64,000 bases of DNA, taken from Sipunculus nudus. Lineage: Eukaryota > Annelida > Sipuncula > Golfingiida > Sipunculidae. Positions within the stretch are counted from its first letter, which is position 1. Each line of letters begins with the position of its first letter. Made by a program: the position numbers and the translations under genes. Shown piece after piece: positions 1-13,100 of the stretch. The stretch spans positions 21,011,019-21,075,018 of the forward strand of contig CM049306.1 of NCBI GenBank assembly GCA_026874595.1, in the 5' to 3' direction. The notes beneath the pieces are model-generated. The model saw only the letters and a program-made list of their open reading frames with translations, had not been told where the DNA came from and did no database searches.

Positions 1-3000
1 ATGTTGCTTAATTGTGATTTCAACCTACTGACCTCTTCTTGTTTTGTTGCTAGCTGACTCATATAATCTGTGACTTTGTTCCGTTCCTCACGGAGGAGAA
101 CAAGAAGATCGCTAACAGTTTTGTCCAATTTCTCGTGTTTGTGTGGTGCCGTCTCTGGTTCCTTCATGGCAGCTTGGGAATAGCTCTCTTTTGTGATGGC
201 TGGCACTGCCTCTAATTCCTGGGGGTGGACAAAATCGTATCCCTCAACATCTGAACCTGATGAATCTTCCGTTTTGTTGGCTTTTATCTTTGATCTATCA
301 AACAGCGTTACGCTCGATTCCAAACTTGTACTACCTGGACTCTTAGTGAAGAGCTGCGTATTTAAATCGTTATTCAATGCAATTAGCTGGCCTCTCTCCT
401 TCTCTAGACTCTGGTTAACTTTCTCCAGTTTCTTCAGTGCATCCATTTTTTCTGCCATTGTCTGTTTCAATATGGTGTTTTCTTCAGCTATTTTTTCGTA
501 ATCTTGTCTTAGTTTCTGTTTTACATTCTGTAACTGCCCAATGTTTTGTGACATGTCTTCAGTCAACCTGCGTACATACTCAATGTCTGTGTTTGACTGG
601 TTGGTGCTGCTTGCACAGTAAGTGGCCATTTGGTTTACAATCTGCTCATGCTCCTGCAAGGACTCTAGCTCTGCCATCTGGTGGTAGTTTTCCTCACTAA
701 CCCTGGATCCAGTTTTCCCTTCATCCTGCATGTAATATTCAAGAAAAAACACCTTTAGTTGTATAAAAAAATATAATCTGTTACTTTCTGACAACAAGTA
801 ATGTCTTTTTTTTTTTTGTTTCAAAGTGTACCACTAAAATAATTATACGATGCCCTTATTTCTGTAGTGGTAAGAAACAGATAAACAATTAAGTCATCCA
901 AAATGGGGACACACACCCTGCACAGAAGATTTTGCTCATAGACAGTGCACTGAAATGTTAGAGATATATATATCTTTCCTTTAAAAGTTTTTCCCATATC
1001 TTGGAAACAAACCCTGCCCAAAACTCTATACACAAATGTCAATATCCATCACCATGCTGTAAGTTGTGTTACTATCATCTTTCAGGAAAACAGCATATTG
1101 TGTAAGGTCATTGTCCTCTGTGACCTCACAGTTTGTGCTCCACAGACGGCCATATGGTCATGGTTTAAGTATTGATATAAGTACTATTGGTAAATGATGC
1201 TGCCAAAACGTATAAAATGCTCATCCCAAGGTTATATATGCTGAAAATCTTCTCCAATGATATTTTTTTCTAAACGTAAATGAAATTAGTTTCAAAACAA
1301 TTACCAGTACCAAAAAAATTAAGAAAAAACTTTTCCTGACCATAAATGAGATGCTGTTAAACTCATTTTTGACCAATGACATTTCATGTTACATGCCCTA
1401 AATGATTATTATTAAATGCCTGGTGTACTTTCCATTACAAATGTGTTGATACTGGCACACCTGTCAATGTCAGTGTGACTTTTGACTTTGTATCTCAACA
1501 AACAGGTGCACTGATACACCCCTTTTTCCTACAACATCACGCCATTATACTTTTTTACAATATATTTTCAAGCATTCATGGTCCTCCTAAGTTTTCAGAG
1601 AGAAGAGTTCATACTGGTTGAAGGGAAGTAACAGAACCAGTGACTAACCATGCTGCCGGCTGACTGGGTAAGTTGCTTTCTTAGCAAGTCCAGCTGACTG
1701 GTCAGCTCTCGAACTTGCTGGTCAGTGATGGTCTTGTTGTCTAGTAACAGTTTGTTAGTTCTTTGTAACTCTTGTAGCTGTATCCTCAGACCTGATACCT
1801 GTAAAACAGACAAAAATACCTCTGTATCTACAGATTAATTTCATATGAAAGTAAAAACACTTGATTTTAACTTTTACAGAAACAAGAAAAGCAAACTAAT
1901 GGAACTTACATCACCTGCTTGGGATTCTATCAATTTAACAATTGTTGCATTTGAAAAGCAATCATCCAGGCTAATTCTAGGGGCAACCATTGTTATAAAT
2001 TCAATTTCAAATGAAATTGGATAGGGATGTAATTTTTACTCAAAATTACAGAACTGTCTTCAAGTTTAAAGACTGAAAGATCATCAGCTCTTACCAAAAT
2101 GCACGATGTCATTTTATAATGAGCTGAAAATAAGTCCAATCTCCTCAAATTTGTACAAGACCTCTACCAGGAGATGAGAAGTATTATGTTTTAAACTTGG
2201 TTAATTGTTTTGAATGTCAGAAACTCTATGCAAAACATTCAGTTTTGCGTTTGGTAATTTTTTAAGAAAGATTAGGATAACATCCGTAGACTAACCAATT
2301 AAATTTAGAGGTCATCTGAATCACTGTAATGTGTTAGTAATTCAAAGGATATTCTTCCATTGTAACATACAGCAATTATATTACAATAGAACTATTATGA
2401 CTTGCATACATCTGTGCACATATCTGAGGATTATTTTGATGTATTGGCTTTAGAATTTGCATGTGGTTCATCCCTAGATAATAGGGGGCTTTATATGGAT
2501 GTAACCTGGGTTGGGGTTGGTGAACTGTGACAGCTGTGTATTTGTAAACAGCCAAGTTTGATGATGATTGTCCTGGTGGAGGTTTGTGGTCTCTGACTAC
2601 TTCTTTTTTCTTCTCTTTATACTTTACCTGCTGATAAAGGCCAAAAAAATAAAAGGTATGGTTCTCAGGCACCTCCCGTGTCAAGTTCAAACCCCCGCAT
2701 CAAAAATCTTATTTTGATTTTCAATGGAAACTTCCCTACCTCTGCTTCTACAGCCCCAGGCAGGGCTGATCTTGCTGGTCTTACAGCTTGAGCAGTCCTG
2801 AGCTGCAGCTGGAGGTCTCTCATGGACTGTGAGAGAGCAGTGTTCCTCGCTAACAGCTCTGCTTTCTCCTTCCTGAGGCTGGTCACCAGCGTTCGTGCTT
2901 GGTTGAACTTCTGGATGATCTCTTCTCTCTCCTCCTCCATTGATTTCTTCCATTCAGCAACCACCTCACACTGCTCCTTCATCAGGGAGTTGTTCTCCAA

Positions 3001-4455
3001 CATTGTGTCTAGAATTAAAGGGACATAATTAGGGACAATATTATGCCTGTTCCTTCCCAATATAAGTTCAGTTTTGCTTTATGAAACAAAGGTTTCCCAA
3101 TAAACCATCCCAGCACACAGTCTCAGTACCTTCCTCTCAGCTCCTTAATACTGTGTTATGTTTCTACATGTGAGTAAACACTGACCATGTGTGTCTGTTA
3201 ACCATAACAAGGCTGTGTGACTGGAGATCTGATTTACGCAAGATAGATAAATATCAAACAAGTAGTCCAAACATGAATTGAGGAATGTTCCTGTTATGAT
3301 TATGTTGGCACCAGTGATATCACCCAGTCTATTTTTTTAACACTTATACAGGACTGGGCCAGTTTCAGTACATTTTATTTCAAAGAGAAGATGCTATTTT
3401 TCATGTTGTAAACCTGAACATGTAATTTTAGCATTTACATGTTAAATGCAATACAACAAGGAATTTTGCATAAATCTGCATTTTACTGCTGAGCTTTAAA
3501 GTGTCTGATTTTTAAAAGCAAATGCAGTTTTGAACTGCAATCTCAAAATAATAATCAGAGCAATAAAAAAAAGAAGAATCATTTAATAATTGTTCAATAA
3601 GATTTTCTACAGTGACTAGTTTCAGCAGCTACACAGAACAAGTTATTCCTCATAATATACAAAAGAAAATACATGATGGGGTATTATACGAGCTGTAAAG
3701 GGTGTCACCAGAGGACTGTGACTTAGTTATTGTATGGCATATTCAGGTAAGGAGTAAAACCAGATGATTGTTTTGATAAATAACGGTACATTTACATGGG
3801 AGTATCATGTTCAGATATTAGCGTGAGAACTTGGTTAGAAGAGCACCAAGTCGGCATTAAAGGAAGTGGTGATTGGCCAAAAGACCATCAAGACTTGTGA
3901 TGTCAATAAGCATATTTAAGATGTGATTAAGACGAATTTCGTGAGAAGTGCCCGATCAGTGCACCAGTTCATGTAGCCTGACTATATCTGCAGTCCAGGG
4001 GCGGCAGGTCTGCATGCATCAGAGTTTAGACAGCTGAGAGATGATGTCTTTAAAGTATAAGGGTAGATTATAGGTGTCTGAGGAAGGCCACAGTTATTTA
4101 TCTGTAACAGATGTCAGAGCGAGTATCGCATTTTGGTAAATGGTAATCTGGTGAATTTACACCTGTTGTGAGCTCTTCCAGGAACAGACTGAAGACATTA
4201 TTTAAATGCATAACTGTGGAGGAATGTGGTGATTTTACACTTACTCTTAAGATCCTGATTTTCCTGCAGCAAACGATTGACAACTATGCGAGCATCCTCC
4301 GCTGTCAAGTTGCTGAACATGGATGACCCTCGACTGCTGCCCAACTCAAGCCCCTCATTGGCTGCTTGAGTTCCCAGATCCCCCATGTCACCGTATGATT
4401 GTCCAAGCCCCGTTGGAGATCGACTGGATAGGTGTCCTACCCCATTATTCATCAT
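1..4455 (-). CDS. OPTN: Optineurin-like coiled-coil autophagy/NF-kB adaptor, N-terminal part (partial, runs off left edge)
   Basis: Four coding exons join in frame: 4455-4245 (ATG at 4455, ends phase 1, donor GTAAGT), 3008-2740, 1798-1649 and 725-<1, giving about 451 residues before the window edge. Residues about 53-160 are a NEMO/optineurin-type coiled coil (LLQENQDLKN, then LENNSLMKEQ, EEIIQKFNQA). This is the part that binds TBK1 in vertebrate optineurin. Exons 3 and 4 continue as heptad-rich coiled coil. Around residue 373 the motif YDFV follows a Ser/Asp/Glu-rich stretch, like an LC3-interacting region. Some 40 residues later comes TVSDLLVLLREERNKV, which closely resembles human optineurin TVSQLLLCLREGNQKV. 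The order of these blocks matches optineurin rather than NEMO. The expected ubiquitin-binding UBAN and C-terminal zinc finger would lie left of the window. Known role of the family: ubiquitin-binding receptor in selective autophagy and regulator of TBK1/NF-kB signalling. The assignment rests on recognised motifs and was not searched. Confidence 0.82.
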
Positions 4456-5870
4456 TTTGTTATCTCAGTGTAGCTCTGAAACATATTTAAAATTATACTA
4501 AAAAACATGTTAAATATACTATTACTGATCAGTTTCATGTAAGCTGTGAATTTTATACATCTTAGCACTACTAGGATCATTTTTATTAATGGTAGTACTA
4601 TTGGTTTCATTTACTTTAACCATTAGTTTATCACAGATATCTTTCTGACACCTTTATATATTATTTTATTTACAAAGCGGAACATGTCTTATCATTTAAT
4701 GCACGATAGTCACGCAGACCGTGATCTCTACATTATACATGCAATCACATCCTGTTTTTCTGGATTCCCCAATCCCAATATGGAATAATAACCAATGAAT
4801 TTTTTTTAAGGAACTGAAAGCCAGTGAGGCTTTCCTGCACTTTTATTTTTTTTTTAATATCTTTAATCTAAATGGATCGCGTTTTATGTATACTCAGGGC
4901 TGCAATGGAGAGCAGCAACCATGATATACTCTTGTCACTGAATGTATTTACCCTTAACAAACAGTATCTTATCTTATCTTAGCAAGCATTCAAATACAAA
5001 GGAGGGCAAATTCTTATATATCAGACTTCTGTGTCAATTTATCAAAATGAAAATGCTAGCTCAGTCTACCTTTCACAATTGTACAGATATTGTAACAAAT
5101 TGTATGGCCATATCTATCAGTACCCATAAATGGTTATGTATACCTAATGTTAATAAACCAGTTAGGATTGACCATAGAATAAATCCAACACTGTCTTGAT
5201 ATGAGCGTATATCGACAGACAATATGAAGAAAAGAAATCATTTAATGAAGAAGTAAGAGGCAGATACAAATAAGTGACAAACTCGATACAGGCAGTTGGA
5301 CATAAACACGTGTGATGCCTCAGGGAAATGCGTGAGTTATACTTAAGTCGTGCCACCAGTTATAATAATAGCAATAATTGTTGTACTGGAAACAGTATAT
5401 TAATTACTGATTAACACTTTTATAAATAATATTCTAAATTAATAAAATAATACTTGACAAATCATGGTATGATGGATCATGTTGTAATATATGAAGATTA
5501 CCCTTGTATAATCTAAATTCATGAATTTCCACAATATGGATTGACCAATATGTGAGCATATAACATAAACATGTAAAATAGGTCAGTATCCCCCCCCCCC
5601 CCCCCCAACACACATACATACACAACAGAAAGCAACTCACCTTTTAGTTATTGTTAAATTCGCCAAAAACATCAATCTTTGTTTCCAATGGTTATTATTC
5701 TTTACTCATGTATCAAAATTTAGAATTGCCAGCGTATTACTTAGTTCACCAATGAAGGAAGTTATGCGCAGAAAACGGAACAGGGAACGCAGGGATTACC
5801 TCGGGAATTCCCCTTACTGTCAGAGGCACCGTCTTGTCAATCAGATCGTTCGCTAACATTTCGGTAGATG
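4456..5870 (-). other. OPTN: 5' untranslated region of the optineurin-like gene with one intron
   Basis: The first coding exon begins at 4475, after the acceptor tatgtttcag, which leaves a short leader before ATG 4455. A noncoding first exon is inferred upstream. It ends at 5641 with the strong donor AAAAG|GTGAGT and probably starts near 5850; the transcription start is not visible. The intron 5640-4476 is AT-rich and holds a run of 17 C at 5590-5606. I see no other gene in it. Confidence 0.5.
5803..5813. promoter_or_regulatory. Palindromic NF-kB (kB) site GGGAATTCCCC in the optineurin-like promoter
   Basis: GGGAATTCCCC fits the consensus GGGRNWYYCC at every position and is symmetric. It lies about 160 bp upstream of the predicted donor of the noncoding first exon, in the region where the promoter should be. 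Binding by Rel proteins is inferred, not shown. Vertebrate OPTN is known to respond to NF-kB, which makes the position suggestive. Confidence 0.5.
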
Positions 5871-7039
5871 TCGCTACCAGTACGGAAAGGTGTGTTTCAT
5901 TGGACATGAAATTGTTTACAGTTAATTGTCACCGGCAGTGTTTTCAATGTGGGTTCAATGAACGAATGCCAGATATAACACCCTAATATAGAAAAAACTG
6001 CTGATAAATATGAATATCAAAAACAAATATTAAAATACGATATTGGAAGTACCACTAAGTTATACAGTTAGTGAGACAGATCACGGCCTTTGAATTCATG
6101 GAGATGTATGCACAATAACAATCACGGAGCAAAAAAGATCAAAACACATTAATTTATTCTAATTTTATTATTTCATTATTATAATCAAACGGCTACAAAA
6201 ACAGTCACGTTTGTAATAACACATGTTTGTAATTATAGGCCTACATGCGTAGGTACTACGATACATTTATAAATGCAACAGCATTTAAAAAAAAATGAAA
6301 AATATGCTTTCATACATTACCTTTGAATTTATAAATTAACGGTAACTTTAGTATAAACATCACTCGGGATAAGTTATGGGTTTGAACTGTTATAAATTAT
6401 TTTTTAGGTCCTTTATGGACTTAAATGATGGCAATTCATTTAATTTATTTTACATAATAAATAAAACCAGCATTTGAAAATATGATTTAGCTTGCATTGA
6501 ATGTGTATTGGAAATAGGAGAGAACTCATTCTGTTAATGTAAAAATTTATATAGCTTTATTCAATTGTCACTTTGGAAATTAACATAGAAACTTTTTGAT
6601 ATCCATTAATTTTCATCCCACATATTTGAACTATAACAACAATACTATATATAAAGTATTTCCAAACCCAAATGTAGCACATCGGCCACACTATTTCTAA
6701 TTGTTTAAAGTTTATTAGGTATGTATAGCCTGGTGTTATTTTACTTAATACATGTACTTGATAAACCTAAAATAAAGTTAATCGGCGTTTTTATTGATCA
6801 TTTTAAAATTCTATTTACTTTTAAGGATGACTGTGCACATTTTCATATGACCTCGTGTATATACCCGAATACCCTAAACAATAAAACAAGCAGTTATTTA
6901 AATCAGATTAGCAAATATAAAGATTCAATAATCTCTGCTTTAGGTGACAGTCCGATACTGGGTTCGACTGAGGCTGCGATATCAGCTGAGTCAACGGGAC
7001 CAGTAAGCCATTTAACAAAGGCCAGATGTGGGCGATTGG
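5871..7039. other. Divergent intergenic spacer, AT-rich
   Basis: This stretch separates the head-to-head optineurin-like and ASB-like genes. It is strongly AT-rich with short A and T runs. Open frames are short and have no recognisable protein features. Nothing else can be supported. Confidence 0.6.
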
Positions 7040-7140
7040 TTAGAGTACGCTGTCAGTTCATTGGTTAGTGATTGGAGTACGCCCGGCTGGGATTTGAAAC
7101 TACAGTTCGCCTTGGCGTCTGGCGCTATGTCCGGAGTTTG
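7040..7140 (-). repeat. tRNA-derived SINE-like fragment next to the ASB start
   Basis: On the minus strand an A-box-like stretch (ATAGCGCCAGACG, about 7118-7130) is followed by a B-box-like GTTTCAAATCCC (about 7090-7101) and then GCCGGGCG. This resembles the tRNA head of a SINE. The words attggttag and agtacgc occur twice between 7030 and 7085. The match is imperfect and no target-site duplication was found. Confidence 0.35.
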
Positions 7141-7169
7141 AAATTATATATCCCTGTGAAAACAGGAGG

Positions 7170-10100
7170 ATGAGTTCCGTGTCCAGTAAGTACCTGTCTA
7201 TACGAGTCAAAGATTGTGTAGAGTTTGAAATATTTCTGAAAGTTCCCGCCATTCGGGAAATATTGGACGAGTGAGCGATAATACGTGTAACCTATTTAAT
7301 ATCTCGGCAAATTACGTGTTGTGGGACACATTTCTGCTATTTTCGCTCATAAGCGCGTGAAATATTTTCTTAGAAACACAACAGCCAGGAAGTATGACAT
7401 ATAATGCTCCCCTTCCAATAAATATTGGGCTGAATGACTGTAAAATCACGTACAAACGCGGGTCCAAAATTGTAGCTGGATGACCGACTCGCGGGACAAC
7501 TTGGGACTGATCTGACTTAACTCAGTCTACACTGTGTACACAGGGCCACGCAACTGGCCACTGATGTCTGTGGTTTCAGACAGAGCTGACCAGTGGCAGT
7601 TACATAATCTGTCAGGACAATACAAGGGTTACTTTCTTTAAAAGTACATGAACCAATAGGGAATGTAGATAACTCCTCAAAAGTGGAGCTGGTTTCAGAA
7701 ATACATGGTTCATATGCAGCACTTTCTTCCCATATGATGGATATATTATGTAAACATTGCAATTAGCAAAAATACTTAACCTGGCACATGACCTTGTGGT
7801 AAATGTATAATTAAGAGTTTTTTTTTCAAAGGTTATTTTACTGCCTTTAGCGCATTATTTCCACAATTTTATTATTCTTAAAATATACATATTTCCCCTA
7901 TATTACTGAATTTTAATTTAGTTTATTGTTTGCATCAAAGATTGTAAAATAGGCCTTAGAAAAAGATCCCTCTAAAACATAAAATACACTTTTAACCATT
8001 TTATCAGGATGTGCCAGTGGAATTGAAACTTTGTAAACAGTGTCATCAAGTTGACAACAATCCCCACCCTAAAATGTCAGAACTACATATAAACAGCAAT
8101 CTTAAGAAATAAACCCTCTGTCTTCTCTAAATTTATTTTTTTTCACAAGTATACAACTGCGGTAAACATGAAGTTTAGGGTTTTTTTATCCAAGGCTTTC
8201 ATGTAGGCTTGTACTTATATTTCAGTACTCTATATATACTATTTATTCTGTTGTATTTAGGAAAGTTATATTTATAGAAAAAGGGCTATTTATGTAATAA
8301 TATATTTTATAAGAAATAGAGTATCAAATTTGGGTATAAATCAGGTCTTGGCCATTGTTTACACAGTGACATCTATGACATTATAAATAATATGATGGCC
8401 AGTGATTTAATTTTGTGGTGAATAAGACATGTTGGCACACATGCTGAAGTGCAGTTATATTCCTTCAATAATGACAATATGTTACCCTGATTACTACTTG
8501 CATATGTACACTTTGTAAGTTTATAGAGTAATTATGATGTTTACAAAATGGGTGAATGAACGTGGAAAAGGATTCGATAAACAAAAATCCTAAATTCATT
8601 CTTACCAAAACCTATGGTGAGCAAACTCCAATGGCATTGGTAGCCAGATGGAGAACTAAGAGTAAGAATTGGGAAATCAGAAAGCAGTGTCACCAGTTTC
8701 CTCATGCTGCGATGTCATGTGAGGAAATTCCTATTCATATGAAAACATGTGACAAATATGCCCCATAACGACTGAAGAAGTTCTGAATATTTAAAATGAC
8801 TAAATGGCTTAGGCAGAACCTAAAATGATTATCTGAGGCTGTTTAAGGCAAAACGTAGTCAGAGATTGCACACCTGTGGCACACTTTGATGCCACAAATT
8901 TTAAGTTTTAGAAGAATTTCATCTATTGAATCAGGGCTGATTTTTTACACATGGCCAGGTCCTTGGAGGTCTTTTTTTGTTATTAAACTCATTTAAAGGC
9001 CTTTGTGTGAAGTGAATAGTAGTTATTTTTTTGTTAAATTTAGGGCTTGAAATGGGAAAAAAAGATGAACAATTTTTGATAACACTTGATGATCACCTCA
9101 GTTTGCTACATCTCTGGGGTTGTATGTGGTGGCTAGAATTAAAGGTATATTCCAGTAGAGGGTTTTAGGCAGTGCAAATTAGGGACCATGTCATATGAAC
9201 ATGTGATCCTTTTGGTTTGACATTCTGGAGCTCATGTACAGCCTGTTTATTTGATCCTGTAATTTGATGTACTGATTGTTACATTGCGCCAGCTGTCTGA
9301 TTACACTTACATTTGTCACCCCTATGATGAGGGCATCCATAAACCCACCAAACAATATATAAATTTGATGAGTCATCTGAAGCTGTAAATGCTGACACCA
9401 GTAATGCTACTGATATAGCATGCTCCAGTATGTTTTGTAAAGTATGGGTTATGTTCACTGCACAGTGTGCAGTGATATCAGTTTCTCAAGCATTCATTCA
9501 TATATATGCAGGTTTACATCAGTGCAGGGATAGTGTTGGTGTGAAATGGAGGGGCTTTTATTCAGCAATTGTTTTTGTGATTTGGTAATTTTGAATCTTT
9601 AGAATCATGCCTAATATTTTATTAATCCTTTTAAACTATGATAACATTTTACAGTTTCAGGATTTACTGATGTGTGTGACCTATAACATGTTCAGTAAAA
9701 GCTACAACACAGAGATAAAAATATTCCATTTTAAATCAATTTAATTGAATATAATTAATATTTAATTGCATTCACCCCACCTATGATTATCTGGTGTGAA
9801 TGGTATTTGATCCTGTTAACTTCTGTGACTTCTTCCCTGTACATTTACAGAGAAATTTGGTGCAATGACCACCCTGCTGTCATGACCATCCTGAGAAAAT
9901 GACCACATGTTTTGGCCCGGCAGATCTTGATTGGGCTGATTATTGACTATAATTGATGATCAGTTAGGTTGAGGCAAATGATCTTGTTGATCGATCTTGC
10001 AGTTCATGATTGCAATTTGTGCACAAAACTAAGCTGAGGACAAGATGTATGCTTTTATGTACATGTATTTTGCAAGCAAACCTGAGAAAAGTATGTTCCC

Positions 10101-13100
10101 CAAGGAAAACTGAATATGAATTACATACAAATATTTTTTTATTTAAAAAAAGTTGAAAAACTATCAACAGTACAAAGTGAAATATTATTTATTAAAATTC
10201 TCATTTATCGTTCCATTGACCCTATTTTCATGACAATCTGGCGAACCTGGCCACTTTGGTTTCACTGTGTATGATTGGTATTCAGTCATAATGTGAGTAC
10301 TAAAATAAGATTTAAAAAAGGTTTTGTGACAGCCCTATTAATAGTACGGTTCTAAATTTTATAATCTGTTAAAATTGAAACTAATGTTGACCAGTTGGCA
10401 TGATAAAAACAGGAAGTGGTTACTTTTATTGACTTCAGATTAGAATACTCTACCCATTGATAAAACAGGATTATCAAGGAAGACCCTGTGTAATTTATAT
10501 TTGAACCTGTGGGTGATTTTGGGAATAAAATGAGTCATTTATAGAATTGAGCAGTGTGTGATGTAAAGATTATAAAAAGCACTATCGTCAGGTACTGGTT
10601 TGTCAAAACAAATCATTGATGTATTGTCTGTTGTTTTGTTATTTCATAACATATTTTACTTTAGCTGATCAGATGGTTTGTCATAATATTAAGTACTAGA
10701 CAAAAATGCATGTATTAAATGGTATTGTCATAAAGGTGCTGTTGTTTCTAATGTAATTGTGAGAGGCCAGAACTGCTTTTATTTAATGATTGTACCTCCT
10801 GTCAGAGCAAGACAAAAAATGTTGCAGTGATCTGTTCAAATTCATGCATGTGCATAGATATGTGTGATAGGATGTAGCCTCATAAAAAAGGGGTCATGAC
10901 CTTAAGGAGAGTGACCTTGACCTTGAATTTTCTCATTTTGCATGAAAATCACATAAAGGATTAAATATATCAAGGAAAGTCTGAAAGATTATTCAGATTG
11001 ACCAAAGTCTATAGATAGACTAGTGGCACCACTGATAATCCTTTTCTTGTATTTGTGTTGTTTACTACCCTCATTGCCACTTGACAATGGTGTGATAAAT
11101 ATAATTAAACAAATTAATTTGCCAATTTTCTTTCATATTGAGCACATGAATGGATATGGGTCATAGAATGCAGCCTTTATAAATTTGGGTCATAACCTTT
11201 ACTGTGAGAGATGCTTTGACCTTGAATAGTTTTGAATTTGGTGAAAATGCACCAATCATATTTTTCAAATGGATGAATGGGTCTTTCTGAAAATCAGAAT
11301 AAAAGATTTGGGATAGGAAGTCAACCTTGAAAACTGGTGATTTGCAGAAATGTAAGATTTTAATGAACCCTGTAACTTTTTAAATGATGCATATGTTTCC
11401 CTCAAACTTAATACAAGAATTGTTTCAACCAAGTTCTTGGAAATGTTTGAAAACCTGTGACCTTAACCTTGGTCTTTAGGGTCATATATGCAGAAGTAAA
11501 GGATTTTTGTGATTGCCATTGAAGTTTTGCACGTTTCCCCTCATATTTTAAAAACAAATTGTTTCATTTTATATTTTTATGCAGATATCAATGCTTTTAT
11601 AGTTTCTCCACATTCTTAGTCAGTTTTGGTTGTAAGTTCTTTAATCACCTTTATCATTATCTGTGTAACAACACAATGACGGAGTGGGATTCTCCTGTTC
11701 CGCACATTCTTCTTCTTGGTCTCCTTACCTGTGGTCCCAGATGAAAAACAAACAGTCCCATTCCCTTGCACTTGGCCATATCCTTGACTGGATGGTTGCT
11801 AGTTGATAATTGACTAAATCCTTGATAGTTGTACCTCACAAGCTTAGAAGGGACATAATGTGAAATATCATCAGTCAGAGATGTGTTTAATGGCATCTGA
11901 TTAGCTGATTGTTGTAGAATCAATGATAAAATTTATATCATAATAGGTATTGTATCATAAGATAATGTATCTTCACAGCTTTACTGACAAAAAAACATTC
12001 CTTTTGAGAATATATTTACTTTCTGTATCATGAGCACTGGGGGCATGATGATACTAATGTAATACATGTGTTTGTGTATTACAGGGAAACAGCCAGAAGA
12101 GAAGTTGCTGGCTGCTGTCTACAATGGTGACACGCAGAGTGTGGCCAGTCTGCTGAATGAGACTGATTCCCATCACCCCATATTCCTGGGTGGTCAGCTG
12201 CTGTGTGCAGCATGCAGTATTCCTCAAAGTAAGTGTACTCAAAACACAGTCTCATGAGTTGTGTGCAGCATGTATGAACCCTAAAGGTGCAACCTACACA
12301 GGATCCATAGGATCCAATAGACCAGACACACAACTGATTGCAACCCATAGAATTCCCTTTGTTAAAGATACAGACACAGCCTTATGCAGCCCATAGGATT
12401 GTTAAGAGTGTAACTAACACACAGACACAACTGTGTGCAACATAGACACACAGCTGTTTGCATCACATAGGATCCCCAAGAGGACAACATATAGACATGA
12501 CTGTCTGCAGCCCATAGGATTTTTCTGAGTGTAAGATAAGGACACACAAAGACAGCTGTGTATAGCCCATAGGATCCCTCAGAGTGGAACATACAGACAC
12601 GGCTGTGTGCAGCCCATCGGATCCCCCAGAGTGTAACACAAAGACACAGCTGTGTACAGCACATAGGATCCTCGCGATTGCAACATGGACACACAGCTGT
12701 GTGCAGCACATTATATCCCTCAGAGTGCCATATAGACACAGCTGTGTGCAGCACATTGTATCCCTCAGAGTGCCACATAGACACACAGCTGTGTGCAGCA
12801 CATTATATCCCCCAGAGTGCAACATAGACACACAGCTGTGTGCAGCATCAAGGCTCACCAAGAGTGCAACATAGAAACACAGCTGTGTGCAGCACTTGGG
12901 ATCCCTCAGAGTGCCACCTAGATGTCCAGGTGTGTCAAGCACATAGGATCCTCCAGATTGTAACATAGATGCACAGCTGTGTGCAGCACCAAGGATCCCC
13001 CAGAGTGCAACATAGGCACAGCTTTGTGCAGCACATAATATCCCCCAGAGTGCCACATAGACACACAGCTGTGTGCAGTACCAAGGACCCACCCAGAGTG

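Larger units (their letters stand above)
7186..12084 (+). other. First intron of the ASB-like gene
   Basis: Large AT-rich intron without a recognisable gene. It contains an old MITE at 9847-10268 and degenerate dispersed repeats at about 10860-11560. The rest, including open frames near 7517-7762 (minus) and 8556-8768 (plus), shows no domain, splice context or composition that supports a gene. Confidence 0.5.

Noticed and set aside
2376-2690. A 104-codon minus-strand frame in an optineurin intron with a good-looking acceptor (tatcagcag|GTAAAG), possibly a cassette exon
   Set aside because: It enters in phase 0, but no donor in the frame returns to phase 0 for the next exon, and the sequence lacks coiled-coil character. 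It would need transcript proof.
6721-7068. 115-codon plus-strand ORF before the ASB start
   Set aside because: No recognisable domain, and it ends in the SINE-like fragment. It was considered as an alternative ASB N-terminus, but it lacks a donor in a compatible phase.
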